From the NCBI GenBank assembly GCA_018223125.1, contig JAAEZA010000012.1:24329-88328 (forward strand): a stretch of DNA of 64,000 bases. The letters are read 5' to 3'. Positions 1 to 8,653 of the stretch are shown here, in pieces. Made by a program: the position numbers and the translations under genes. This DNA is from Paracoccaceae bacterium (GTDB lineage Bacteria > Pseudomonadota > Alphaproteobacteria > Rhodobacterales > Rhodobacteraceae). Position 1 is the stretch's first letter; each line of letters starts with the position of its first letter. A model generated the notes under the pieces. The model was not told the DNA's origin. It searched no databases and was given only the letters and a program-made list of their open reading frames with translations.

Positions 1-233
1 TCGCGTACCAAAGCTGCAATTTCCGCGCATTTTGCGTAGAAATCCCGTCCTGTGTCAGTCAGCAGAATGCCATCTTTGGTGCGGTGCAGTAACCGCGTGT
101 GCATCCGGTCCTCCAGCTGGCTGATCTGTTTGCTGACCGAAGAGGGCGTCCGCCCCAAGCTGCGCGCAGCCCCTGAAAAGCTGCCGCTGTCGACAACTTT
201 CGCAAAAACCACCATTAATCCTGCCGTATCCAT
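1..233 (-). CDS. LysR-family transcriptional regulator, partial (N-terminal 77 residues)
   Basis: The gene reads leftward from an ATG at 231-233 and runs off the window edge, so only the DNA-binding domain is visible. Residues 3-62 have the LysR winged helix-turn-helix layout: a first helix (MVVFAKVVDSGSFSGAARSL), then the recognition helix with SSVSKQISQLEDRMHTRLLHRT. The following residues (LTDTGRDFY) are the usual end of the HTH before the linker helix. The effector-binding domain lies outside, so the ligand and targets cannot be guessed. A non-coding stretch with a small RNA separates it from the next gene. Confidence 0.85.
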   Translation of the reverse strand, partial: MDTAGLMVVFAKVVDSGSFSGAARSLGRTPSSVSKQISQLEDRMHTRLLHRTKDGILLTDTGRDFYAKCAEIAALVR

Positions 234-369
234 GTCTCTTGACCTGTTTCCAAAATGGCAAACCCGTTGTGACGATAACTAGTGTTGTTTTGATGGATGT
301 CCCGCGATATTACTGCATTGCAGCAGAGATTTCTGCGGCGCAGCATAGAGTGAAGGCACCAAACTTCGC

Positions 370-476
370 AACGCTGAAAATGAATGCAGAATACAAACGC
401 ATCTACCTCCTCCCAGATGTTGTTTGTTCTAAGTGGCCCTCCCGTATCCTCCTCCCACGGGAGGGCTATTTTATTT
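370..476 (+). ncRNA. Small RNA with two CCTCCTCCC-loop hairpins (CcsR / cuckoo-like), 5' end uncertain
   Basis: Two hairpins on the plus strand each expose the same anti-Shine-Dalgarno loop. Hairpin 1 has stem CATCT/AGATG (400-404 and 415-419) with loop ACCTCCTCCC. Hairpin 2 has a perfect 10-bp stem GCCCTCCCGT/ACGGGAGGGC (436-445 and 457-466), loop ATCCTCCTCCC, then TATTTTATTT, so it also works as an intrinsic terminator. This twin-loop design is that of the Rhodobacter CcsR RNAs, known as stress-induced Hfq-bound RNAs. In Rhodobacter they are processed from a DUF1127 mRNA; no DUF1127 frame is seen upstream here, so a separate promoter is likely. The 5' end is a guess. The 3' end overlaps the last bases of the convergent exporter gene. 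Confidence 0.7.
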
Positions 477-1388
477 CCTCCAGAAATCAACCAAGGCGCG
501 GCTCTGGCTGATTGCGATTCCCCCCAGTACCAGCCCCATGCCCGAATACATCGACAGGGTGATTTTTTCTCCTAGCAGCAGAACCCCGAAGATCACAGAC
601 CAGACCGGCACCATATAGCTGGTCAGGCTCATGAAAACCGAACCGGCAGATTTAATGATACGCACCCGCATTACCGCGCCCACTGCCGTCGGGATCAGGG
701 CTGCATAAAGCAGCGCATAGCCCGCAGGGGTCGCAAGGCTTGCCGGTGGTCCCTCTGTTGCAATCGCAATGGGAACCAGCACAACGGTCCCGACCCAAAG
801 GGTGGCTGCTGCAAAGGCAAGCTGTGGCATCGGCGGACTGCGCCGTGTGATGATAGAGCCGACGGCATATGTGGCGGCCGTTCCCACGCAGGCCAGTTGA
901 CCCCAAGTTTCCAGATCACGGCCTGTGGATGACAGCGCCTTTGGCCCCATTAAAACTGCCAAACCGATAAAACCGACAATGAAGCCGGCAATCCGCCTTG
1001 GCCCGATGCCTTCCTCTTTGGAAAAAACCGCCGCCAGCGGCAGGATCAACAGCGGGACAGCGCCCATGGAAATTCCGGCAAAGGCGGAAGGGACATATTG
1101 CTGGCCGAATGCCAGCAGCGCCATGCCCGCCGCAACCGATGTCATCCCGAAGGCGCAAATGAACAGCCAGCTTCGCAAGCCCCTGATCCGGTGCATCCCC
1201 TGACCTGTCATCGCGCCCAGAACGGTGATCGCCACAGCCGCAATCCCCACACGGCCCGAGGCAACCCACCACGGACCGAAACCGTCCAGCGCCAGTTTGG
1301 TGGACAGGAACGCGCCGCCCCAGATCGCGCCAAGGGCAATGATCGAAAGCCAGTTCGAAAGGCCGGGATTTTGCGGGGAAGGGGGCAT
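471..1388 (-). CDS. DMT-superfamily transporter, EamA domains (drug/metabolite exporter)
   Basis: A 305-residue protein with about ten hydrophobic segments in two repeated five-helix halves, the usual EamA size and pattern. The N-terminus (SIIALGAIWGGAFLSTKLAL) is the typical first helix with a small-residue GAIWGG motif, and a second repeat begins near residue 155 (WGQLACVGTAATYAVGSII). It acts in the inner membrane, probably exporting a small metabolite or amino acid; the substrate is not readable. The gene stands alone: its 3' end meets the CCTCCTCCC small RNA head-on, whose terminator stem probably serves both strands. The ATG at 1386-1388 has a weak GAGAG ribosome site. Confidence 0.9.
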   Translation of the reverse strand: MPPSPQNPGLSNWLSIIALGAIWGGAFLSTKLALDGFGPWWVASGRVGIAAVAITVLGAMTGQGMHRIRGLRSWLFICAFGMTSVAAGMALLAFGQQYVPSAFAGISMGAVPLLILPLAAVFSKEEGIGPRRIAGFIVGFIGLAVLMGPKALSSTGRDLETWGQLACVGTAATYAVGSIITRRSPPMPQLAFAAATLWVGTVVLVPIAIATEGPPASLATPAGYALLYAALIPTAVGAVMRVRIIKSAGSVFMSLTSYMVPVWSVIFGVLLLGEKITLSMYSGMGLVLGGIAISQSRALVDFWRK

Positions 1389-1438
1389 CTGCTCTCGTTC
1401 AAAATTTCAGTTAAAATATGGCAAAGATAAAAGAAAGA

Positions 1439-1462
1439 AAGGGCACCGCCTGCGATGCCCTT
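1439..1462 (-). terminator. Intrinsic terminator of ilvC
   Basis: Stem AAGGGCA/TGCCCTT with a 10-base loop; on the minus strand it is followed by the T-rich TCTTTCTTTTA. It lies 32 bases past the ilvC stop codon. Confidence 0.8.
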
Positions 1463-1493
1463 CCTTTAATCTTCAAACACGTTAATCCTGCGT

Positions 1494-2561
<1,068 letters not shown>

Positions 2562-2592
2562 TCAGTAAAACGGGGTTCGTATTTACAGGATT

Positions 2593-2629
2593 TTCACTGA
2601 TTAAGTGAATTGTTATTCGCACAATATCG
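2593..2629. promoter_or_regulatory. Two AT-rich inverted repeats between ilvC and the Lrp pair (candidate Lrp operators)
   Basis: TTCACT-5-AGTGAA lies at 2593-2609 and ATTGT-7-ACAAT directly after it at about 2609-2625. They lie in the 129-base divergent region between ilvC and the first Lrp/AsnC gene, where autoregulatory and leucine-responsive sites are expected. Function is inferred from position and symmetry only. Confidence 0.45.
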
Positions 2630-2645
2630 TGTTAATGAAATACTC

Positions 2646-3107
2646 ATGCAAAACATTGATGACATGGACAGAAAACTGCTGCGCCTGATGCAGCATGACC
2701 CCGCCGCAAGCACAGCGCAACTGGCGGAACAGGCCGGGCTGACCACGGCCTCCTGCTGGCGGCGGATAGAGCGGCTGGAAACCGCCGGTGTGATTCTTGG
2801 CCGCGACATACGAATTGATCCCAAGGCTTTGGGTTACGAGGTCGAGGTGTCTTTGCGCATCACCCTTGATAAAACCCAAAGCAATGCTTTTGATGCTTTC
2901 ATCGCAGAGGCACGCAAGATCCCCGAAATAAACGAAATCCAGACCTTTCTGGGCCGTGTGGATGTGCGCCTGAATGTGCTGGCGCGGGATATGGCCCATT
3001 ATCAGGATATTTACCGCACGCATCTTCTGGCCTTGCCCCATATCGCGGATATCGAGGCTTTGATGCTGATTTCCAACCTCAAGAACTCGGATATCCTGCC
3101 GCTATGA
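2646..3107 (+). CDS. Lrp/AsnC-family transcriptional regulator (first of a tandem pair)
   Basis: About 153 residues. An N-terminal AsnC-type winged helix (DMDRKLLRLMQHDPAASTAQLAEQAGLTTASCWRRIERLETAGVI) is followed by a C-terminal RAM ligand-binding domain (YEVEVSLRITLD ... VRLNVLARDMAHYQDIYRTHLLALP). Family members sense amino acids and control their metabolism. The reading frame could begin earlier at 2610, but no good ribosome site precedes either ATG; 2646 gives the family length. The stop overlaps the start of a second Lrp-type gene (ATGATG), so the two are translationally coupled, and the pair diverges from ilvC, which suggests control of branched-chain amino acid synthesis. Confidence 0.9.
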   Translation: MQNIDDMDRKLLRLMQHDPAASTAQLAEQAGLTTASCWRRIERLETAGVILGRDIRIDPKALGYEVEVSLRITLDKTQSNAFDAFIAEARKIPEINEIQTFLGRVDVRLNVLARDMAHYQDIYRTHLLALPHIADIEALMLISNLKNSDILPL

Positions 3108-3559
3108 TGGATCTGGACGATACCGACCGCGCCATCCTGCGCACGCTGCAAAAAGACGGTTCGCTGAATGCTGCGGCGGTGGCAAAGCGGGTCGGCCTGT
3201 CCCAGCCTGCCTGCTGGCGCCGGATCCGCAAGCTGGAGGACAGCGGCGTTATTACGGGGCGCAGTATCCGTCTCAATCAGGAAGCATTGGGGTTTGGCGT
3301 GACTGTTTTCCTTGGCATCAAGCTTGCCACACGGGGCCGCGTGAGTGTCGAGGATTTCGAGCGGGCCGTGATCGCCATTCCAGAAGTGCAGGTGGTGCAG
3401 CATGTTCTGGGGCTTTATGATTACCGCCTTAAGGTTGTGGCCCGCGATATTGCTGATTTCGAGCGGGTTTTACGCCGCCGGATCATGACCTTACCGGGGG
3501 CAGGGGCGGTGGATGCCAATGTCCTGCTGAGCGAGGAGACCAGCCCGATGCTGCTTTAG
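3104..3559 (+). CDS. Lrp/AsnC-family transcriptional regulator (second of a tandem pair)
   Basis: 151 residues, a paralogue of the upstream gene with the same two-domain plan: AsnC helix-turn-helix (LDDTDRAILRTLQKDGSLNAAAVAKRVGLSQPACWRRIRKLEDSGVITG) and a RAM domain ending in the VLLSEETSPMLL tail. It starts within the stop of the first regulator (4-base overlap), so heteromer formation or a shared regulon is plausible. The 3' end overlaps the convergent TusA-like gene: the TAG at 3557-3559 and the opposite-strand TAA at 3556-3558 share two bases. Confidence 0.9.
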   Translation: MMDLDDTDRAILRTLQKDGSLNAAAVAKRVGLSQPACWRRIRKLEDSGVITGRSIRLNQEALGFGVTVFLGIKLATRGRVSVEDFERAVIAIPEVQVVQHVLGLYDYRLKVVARDIADFERVLRRRIMTLPGAGAVDANVLLSEETSPMLL

Positions 3560-3795
3560 CCCTTGGCAATGAAATAGATCTGGACCGGCCCGTTCGCGCC
3601 GGTTTCTTCGGTGTTGTCAATCAACCGGTGGCCCTGTTCGGCGCAGAAATGGGGCATGTCTATCACGGCCGCAGGATCATCCGCCCGCACTTTAAGAACC
3701 TGCCCCGATTGCAGGGCCAGCAAGCGTTTGCGCGCCTTCAGGACGGGCAGGGGGCAGAGCAATCCGGTTGCGTCAACTTCGGCATCAAAGGTCAT
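3556..3795 (-). CDS. TusA-family sulfur-carrier protein
   Basis: 79 residues. The family signature is present: DATGLLCPLPVLKARKRL, with the CPxP motif carrying the sulfur-accepting cysteine near residue 14, followed by the beta-alpha-beta fold (VLKVRADDPAAVIDMPHFCAEQGHRLI). TusA-like proteins pass persulfide sulfur between enzymes, for tRNA thiolation, molybdenum cofactor or redox work. I start at the ATG at 3793-3795, which puts the motif at the usual distance from the N-terminus; 22 more codons are open upstream. It lies back to back with ccdA, a thiol-disulfide transporter gene, a context that fits thiol or sulfur metabolism. Confidence 0.85.
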   Translation of the reverse strand: MTFDAEVDATGLLCPLPVLKARKRLLALQSGQVLKVRADDPAAVIDMPHFCAEQGHRLIDNTEETGANGPVQIYFIAKG

Positions 3796-3852
3796 AGCCG
3801 CCAGATAATCTGCTTTGTTGCAAAAGTCCACGCAAGCGTGATCAAATGATGG

Positions 3853-4641
3853 ATGACGCAAGCGCAGCCTTCGCGTAGAGCAGGGGGTATGTTTGGTATT
3901 GATGTCATAGACGCAGCCCTGCTGCCCTCGCTTCTGGTCGCGCTGCTGGCCGGTGTGATTTCCTTTCTCAGCCCCTGCGTCCTGCCGATTGTTCCGCCTT
4001 ACATTGCCTATATGGGCGGAATTTCCATGGCGGATATGACTGAAGGCACCAAATCACGCCGCCCTGTCATTACGGCTGCAATTTTCTTTGCCCTTGGCTT
4101 GTCCACCGTTTTTATTTTCCTTGGCTTCACGTCATCCTTGCTGGGGCAGATGTTTTTGCAGAACCAGCGGGCTTTCGGCATCGTGGCGGGGGCGATTATT
4201 ATCCTGTTCGGTCTGCATTTCATCGGATTGATCCGCCTGCCCTTCCTCTATCGGGAGGCACGAATTGACGCGGGCGATCAGGGCGGCAGTGCCTTTGGGG
4301 CCTATATCCTTGGCCTTGCCTTTGCCTTTGGCTGGACCCCGTGCATCGGTCCGATCCTTGGCGCGATCCTGTCGGTCGCCGCGCAAGACGGCTCTGTCGC
4401 ACGGGGCACAACCTTGATGGCCTTCTACGCTCTCGGTCTTGGCCTGCCGTTTGTCCTTGCCGCCGTTTACATCAACCGTGCTGTTGTGATCATGAACCGT
4501 TTCAAACGCCATATGGCTTTGATCGAAAAGATCATGGGGGCGCTTTTGATCGGCGTCGGCCTGATGCTGGTTTTTGATCTCTTCTCGGTCTTTTCTTACT
4601 GGCTGCTTGAAACCTTCCCCGCTTTGGCACGCATCGGATAA
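3853..4641 (+). CDS. ccdA: Cytochrome c biogenesis protein CcdA
   Basis: 262 residues with six predicted membrane helices. The two redox cysteines are both seen: SFLSPCVLPIVPPYIAYMGG in the first helix and FGWTPCIGPILGAIL in the fourth. CcdA moves reducing equivalents from cytoplasmic thioredoxin to periplasmic thiol partners for haem attachment to cytochrome c. The first 12 residues (MTQAQPSRRAGG) are polar, and a second ATG at 3889 would give a 250-residue product; I cannot decide between them. Divergent from the TusA-like gene. Confidence 0.93.
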   Translation: MTQAQPSRRAGGMFGIDVIDAALLPSLLVALLAGVISFLSPCVLPIVPPYIAYMGGISMADMTEGTKSRRPVITAAIFFALGLSTVFIFLGFTSSLLGQMFLQNQRAFGIVAGAIIILFGLHFIGLIRLPFLYREARIDAGDQGGSAFGAYILGLAFAFGWTPCIGPILGAILSVAAQDGSVARGTTLMAFYALGLGLPFVLAAVYINRAVVIMNRFKRHMALIEKIMGALLIGVGLMLVFDLFSVFSYWLLETFPALARIG

Positions 4642-4717
4642 ATGCCTTATTATTGCTGGATTTTCCGACTATAGTAGGCGGACTTCCGTCGTGATTTAGC
4701 AGTATCAGGTTTTCAAT

Positions 4718-5938
4718 ATGCCCGAAGAGGCACAGAACAGCGTCCGGACACGCCAGTTATTCTATATCCCCGGCTACGACCCCGTGCCGCCCCGCCGCTA
4801 TCGCGAGCTTTACCGAAAGGAAGGCGCAGAGCAGGCGGCGCTTTCCGGTTATTCCCTTGAAATGAAGCCCAAAGCAAAGGGCGTAAAGAATTTCGGCTGG
4901 GGAGTCAGCGCAGAAATTGACGGGCAGAAGACGCAGACACAGGCGGAAATTCTGTACTGGGCGGATATTGTCCAACGCTCGATGGACCAGAATATTCCCC
5001 GAACCTATCTGCTGCTGCTGTCAACCGCATGGGAATATATCGGCTCCGGCGCCTTGTTTGGTCTTATGAAGCTGCGGATCGGTCCTGTTCTGGCGGCGCT
5101 CTACCCTGTGGCGATGCTGTTGTTGCAACTGCTGCTGGCGCTGGCTCTTGGGGGCGTGGCATACTATCTGTCAGCGCTTTATCTGCACTGGGGCTTTGGC
5201 GTGGTGCTGGGCGCGGCGATCCTTTGTGGTGTTCTGGTCTGGTTCAAACGCAAGGACGCAAAGTTGTTTGCCTATTACCTGATGCACGATTACGGCTATT
5301 CCGCCCGTTATAAAGGGGAAAACCCGCCCGAACTGGAGGCGCGGATGGCGGAATTTACCGACCGGATTGCTCAAGCCATGCGCTCTGATGCGGATGAAGT
5401 TCTTGTGGTCGGCCATTCCTCCGGTGCGCATCTTGCGGTCAGTATCCTTGCGGATCTTTTGCGTCAGGGCTGGGTGCCTGCCAATGGCCCGCGCCTTGGT
5501 CTTTTGACGCTCGGTCAGGTGATCCCGATGGTCAGTTTCCTGCGCAACGCATCGCGGTTGCGGGCCGATCTGAACTATCTCTGCCAGCAGAACCGCCTGT
5601 CATGGGTGGATGTCTCCGCCCCCGGCGACGGGGCGACATTTGCGCTCTGCGATCCGGTGGCTGTGTCGGGCGTGGCCCCTGAAACCGGCCAGTTGCACCC
5701 GTTGGTCCTGTCAGCGGCCTTCACGCAAACCCTGTCAGAGGCCAAACGAAAAGAGCTCCATCGCCGTTTTTTCCGCCTTCATTTTCAGTATCTTTGCGCT
5801 TTTGATCAGCCCAAAGATTACGACTATTTCAAAATCACCGCAGGACCGCAGTTTCTGGGGGACCGTTTCGCCCATCGCAGTCATTCGCCCTCGCGCTTTA
5901 CCCGTGCCGTGAACCCCCACACAAGCCAGTCGACATGA
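4718..5938 (+). CDS. Membrane protein with alpha/beta-hydrolase-like domain, coupled to a P450
   Basis: 406 residues of unknown function. The N-terminus begins like a hydrolase strand (RQLFYIPGYDPVPPRRYRELYRKEG); two membrane segments follow at about residues 110-175; then a serine-hydrolase nucleophile elbow appears (VLVVGHSSGAHLAVSILADLL, near residue 225-245) with a later acidic/His-containing region (CDPVAVSG ... PETGQLHPL). The membrane pair is inserted inside the fold. The last codon overlaps the start of a cytochrome P450 gene by four bases, so the two are made together. A lipid-like substrate is a reasonable inference because both appear membrane-associated, but no reaction is shown. 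Confidence 0.8.
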   Translation: MPEEAQNSVRTRQLFYIPGYDPVPPRRYRELYRKEGAEQAALSGYSLEMKPKAKGVKNFGWGVSAEIDGQKTQTQAEILYWADIVQRSMDQNIPRTYLLLLSTAWEYIGSGALFGLMKLRIGPVLAALYPVAMLLLQLLLALALGGVAYYLSALYLHWGFGVVLGAAILCGVLVWFKRKDAKLFAYYLMHDYGYSARYKGENPPELEARMAEFTDRIAQAMRSDADEVLVVGHSSGAHLAVSILADLLRQGWVPANGPRLGLLTLGQVIPMVSFLRNASRLRADLNYLCQQNRLSWVDVSAPGDGATFALCDPVAVSGVAPETGQLHPLVLSAAFTQTLSEAKRKELHRRFFRLHFQYLCAFDQPKDYDYFKITAGPQFLGDRFAHRSHSPSRFTRAVNPHTSQST

Positions 5939-7338
5939 CCGATTACACCCCTCCGAAACCCGGATCGCGGCCCGAAAAAGTCTCGCTCTGGCAGCATATA
6001 CAACTGTTCCGCAAAGATATTTTCGCGAGCCAGCCCGAACGGCTCTACCGTGCTTGGATGGCAGAATTTCGCATGCCCTTCTTTCGCAGCTATTTCGTGA
6101 ACCAGCCGGAACTGGTCAAAACCGTGCTGAACGAGCGTCCCGACGATTTCCCCAAGTCCGAGATCATTCGCGGTGCCCTTTATTCCCTGCTTGGTGACGG
6201 GGTTTTTGTCTCAAACGGAGAGAAGTGGAAGCGTCAACGCCGTATCATCGACCCTGCTTTTGAAGGTGGCCGCCTGCGCGATGTGTTCCCTTCGATGCGC
6301 GATGCGGGCCATGACGCGGTGGCGCGTCTGACGCCGCTTGCAACCGGTGCTCCGGTAGAGGTTGAAGCGCAAACTTCCAAACTGGCGGCCGATGTTATTT
6401 TCCGCACCCTGTTTTCCATCCCGATCACCGACGATGACGCCAGCAGTGTGTTTGAAAACTTCCGCGATTATCAACGCACCCAGCCCCTTATGAATGTGGC
6501 GAGCTTTTTTAAAATGCCTCGCTGGATGCCGGCTTTCCAGCGAAGCAGCACCAAGGAAACCAGTGCAAGAATTCGCGCATTGCTGACCAAGCTCACGGAC
6601 GAGCGTACGGCCCGGATTGCCGCTGGCACGGCTCCTGAAGATCTGGCCACCAAGATCATGACCACTGCCGATCCCCTGACGGGCGAGAAATTCAGCGGCG
6701 CGGAAATGGTGGATCAGGTGGCGATCTTCTTTCTTGCAGGGCATGAAACCTCTGCCTCGGCGCTGGCGTGGACGCTCTACCTGCTGGCGATGGATCAGGT
6801 TGCGCAGGATCGTGTCGCAGCAGAGGCCAGAGCCGCCAGTGCAGAGGGCGATTTCACCTTTAAGAACCTGTCGAAAATGCCCTTCACCCGCAACGTCTTT
6901 CGCGAAGCGCTGCGGCTTTATCCGCCTGTGCCCATGATGGTACGCGAGAACCAGCGACCGGAAACCTTCCGCAAACGCAGTATCAAGGTCGGCAGCCAGA
7001 TCGTGATTTCCCCTTGGCATCTGGGCCGTCATCAGCGGTTCTGGGACAAGCCGGATGTGTTTGATCCGGGCCGTTGGGACAGACCGGAAACCAAAACGCC
7101 TGCGCGGGAGGCCTATATCCCGTTTTCATCCGGCCCGAGGGTCTGTACGGGGGCCGGTTTTGCGATGGTTGAAGGGGTGCTGTTGCTGGCGATGCTGGTC
7201 AAAGCGTTCCGGTTCGACCCTGTTGCGGGCAAAATTCCCGTGCCTGCCGCTCATCTGACCGTTCGCGCGCAGGACGGCATTCACCTTAGCCTGACGCCCC
7301 GTGATCCCGATACCAACGGAACACAAACAGGCGGATAG
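5935..7338 (+). CDS. Cytochrome P450
   Basis: 467 residues with all P450 landmarks: I-helix oxygen-binding motif AGHET at about residues 268-272, K-helix EALR (E324, R327), and the haem-binding loop PFSSGPRVCTGAGFA with the axial cysteine at about 404. It has no N-terminal membrane anchor, like soluble bacterial P450s, and no fused reductase, so it needs separate ferredoxin partners that are not in the window. Coupled (ATGA overlap) to the hydrolase-like membrane protein upstream. Its last 53 bases overlap, on the other strand, the 3' end of a ribbon-helix-helix gene. Confidence 0.95.
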   Translation: MTDYTPPKPGSRPEKVSLWQHIQLFRKDIFASQPERLYRAWMAEFRMPFFRSYFVNQPELVKTVLNERPDDFPKSEIIRGALYSLLGDGVFVSNGEKWKRQRRIIDPAFEGGRLRDVFPSMRDAGHDAVARLTPLATGAPVEVEAQTSKLAADVIFRTLFSIPITDDDASSVFENFRDYQRTQPLMNVASFFKMPRWMPAFQRSSTKETSARIRALLTKLTDERTARIAAGTAPEDLATKIMTTADPLTGEKFSGAEMVDQVAIFFLAGHETSASALAWTLYLLAMDQVAQDRVAAEARAASAEGDFTFKNLSKMPFTRNVFREALRLYPPVPMMVRENQRPETFRKRSIKVGSQIVISPWHLGRHQRFWDKPDVFDPGRWDRPETKTPAREAYIPFSSGPRVCTGAGFAMVEGVLLLAMLVKAFRFDPVAGKIPVPAAHLTVRAQDGIHLSLTPRDPDTNGTQTGG

Positions 7339-7522
7339 CCGAGGCCAGACCGCAATCGATTCCGCGCTCGGCATCAATCCGTGCCGCCAGCGCGTTGAGC
7401 GCAACGCCCTCTGACTGTGCAATGGCACGAAATCCGTCCCAGAACTCCTGCTCCAGCGAAACGCTGGTACGGTGACCTTTCAATGACAGGGAGTGTTTGC
7501 GCGGGCGGTCATACTCCATCAC
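7286..7522 (-). CDS. Ribbon-helix-helix domain protein (RHH_4-like)
   Basis: 78 residues. The sequence RPRKHSLSLKGHRTSVSLEQEFWDGFRAIAQSEGVALNALAARID is written here only in part as the signature: GHRTSVSLEQEFW followed by two helices, a pattern of the RHH_4 family found widely in alphaproteobacteria and presumed to bind DNA. Its ATG overlaps the stop of the Hint-domain gene upstream (4 bases), so the two form an operon. The 3' end overlaps the convergent P450 gene by 53 bases. No target is readable. Confidence 0.85.
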   Translation of the reverse strand: MMEYDRPRKHSLSLKGHRTSVSLEQEFWDGFRAIAQSEGVALNALAARIDAERGIDCGLASAIRLFVFRWYRDHGASG

Positions 7523-8475
7523 GCAGCAAGGATCTGTTTGAGTTTGCTTGGCAACAGGGGCCGTGCGCTTGGACCATAACGCAGCGGGTGCTCTGAAAGT
7601 TCCGGCATGATCTCGAAGATTCCGGCGCGTCCTTCCGGTGTCAGGGACATCAAGCCGTTGGGGCAGGGATAGAAGCTCTCTGTCGGAATGCCGTCGGCGA
7701 AAACGATCTGGTGCTCGTCAAACAACAGGTGGATGTAGCGGGTGTCCTTCGGGGCAGGGTCCAGCAGGATCGTGCTGTCGCTTGCCAGAACCGAAGCGGG
7801 CGCAAGGATGCCGCCCGATCCGAAAGCTTTGGTGATTTCTGGGGTTTCCAGCACCATACGGTGCTTCTGGGAAACGCGGATGTCGTTTGACGGCAAACCC
7901 GGCCCAAAGGCGTCGCGCCGGATCAGTACGGGGCAGAGGTGCGGTGCAGCGTCGAAGCGCGTGCAGGACACGTCGCGCGACCCGATCCAGCGGACCGGTT
8001 GCAATCCGTTGTCCACCGTGTGGACCAGATCGCCGACTTGCAAATCTTCAATCGGGAGATCGCCAAAGGCTGTCAGTATCCGGCAGCCCTGTGTAAAACA
8101 GACCATACCGTCTGCCGCAAAAGCTGCCGTTTCATCGCTTCTTGTTATCTCGCAAATCGCCTCGCCCCGTGCGACATAGCCTTTGATTAGTATTATACGG
8201 GGCGGGCTGAGCTTGCCATCCTGTCGTCGGAGTTCCGCAAATTCCACCCGTCGCTGGTCACGGCGGTCCGGATTGATGGTGCCGCTCCAGACGGAACGCT
8301 GATCGGGGCCGCAAATGCGGTAGTCCACGCCGTCGATCCGGCAACCGGCTTGCGGAGCGACGGAGTTTAAAAAAGTATCGGAGGCAACGGAAAACTGTCC
8401 GGTGCCTTGTTTCAGGATTGTGCAATCAGGATCAGCCCCGGGGCGACCCAGGGTTTCATAAAACGTGATGTTCAC
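7519..8475 (-). CDS. Hint (hedgehog/intein) domain protein
   Basis: 318 residues. An N-terminal domain of about 120 residues precedes a Hint module that begins at Cys126 (CFTQGCRILTAFGDLPIEDLQVGDLV) and continues with DNGLQPVRWIG and RVSQKHRMVL, the block order of the roseobacter Hint_2 family. Hint modules can self-cleave at the first cysteine; whether this one does is unknown. The C-terminus has no RTX repeats. The start is a GTG at 8473-8475, lying in a short palindrome (GTGATG/CATCAC). A second Hint gene lies 179 bases upstream on the same strand and an RHH gene is coupled downstream. Confidence 0.85.
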   Translation of the reverse strand: MNITFYETLGRPGADPDCTILKQGTGQFSVASDTFLNSVAPQAGCRIDGVDYRICGPDQRSVWSGTINPDRRDQRRVEFAELRRQDGKLSPPRIILIKGYVARGEAICEITRSDETAAFAADGMVCFTQGCRILTAFGDLPIEDLQVGDLVHTVDNGLQPVRWIGSRDVSCTRFDAAPHLCPVLIRRDAFGPGLPSNDIRVSQKHRMVLETPEITKAFGSGGILAPASVLASDSTILLDPAPKDTRYIHLLFDEHQIVFADGIPTESFYPCPNGLMSLTPEGRAGIFEIMPELSEHPLRYGPSARPLLPSKLKQILAA

Positions 8476-8500
8476 ATCACACCTGTCTGTTCGGGATGCC

Positions 8501-8522
8501 GTCCCCGCCTCGTCGCGGGGAC
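8501..8522. other. GC-rich perfect hairpin between the two Hint genes
   Basis: GTCCCCGC, six-base loop, GCGGGGAC. It has no T-run on either strand, so it may be a processing or attenuation structure rather than a terminator. It is in the 179-base gap between the Hint genes. Confidence 0.5.
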
Positions 8523-8653
8523 GTTATCGCCTGCCTCATGTCTGTCCAGCTTTTGCCGGATCGTTTATGAACCCATTCTGCGCCAAGGCAGCGAAGTGTT
8601 CAATTCCGTATAGTCCGGATTGCATGTGTTTTCACCGGATTGAGTCTTTCCGG

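Noticed and set aside
8501..8522. Intrinsic terminator between the Hint genes
   Set aside because: Strong stem but no T-run on either strand; kept only as a hairpin.
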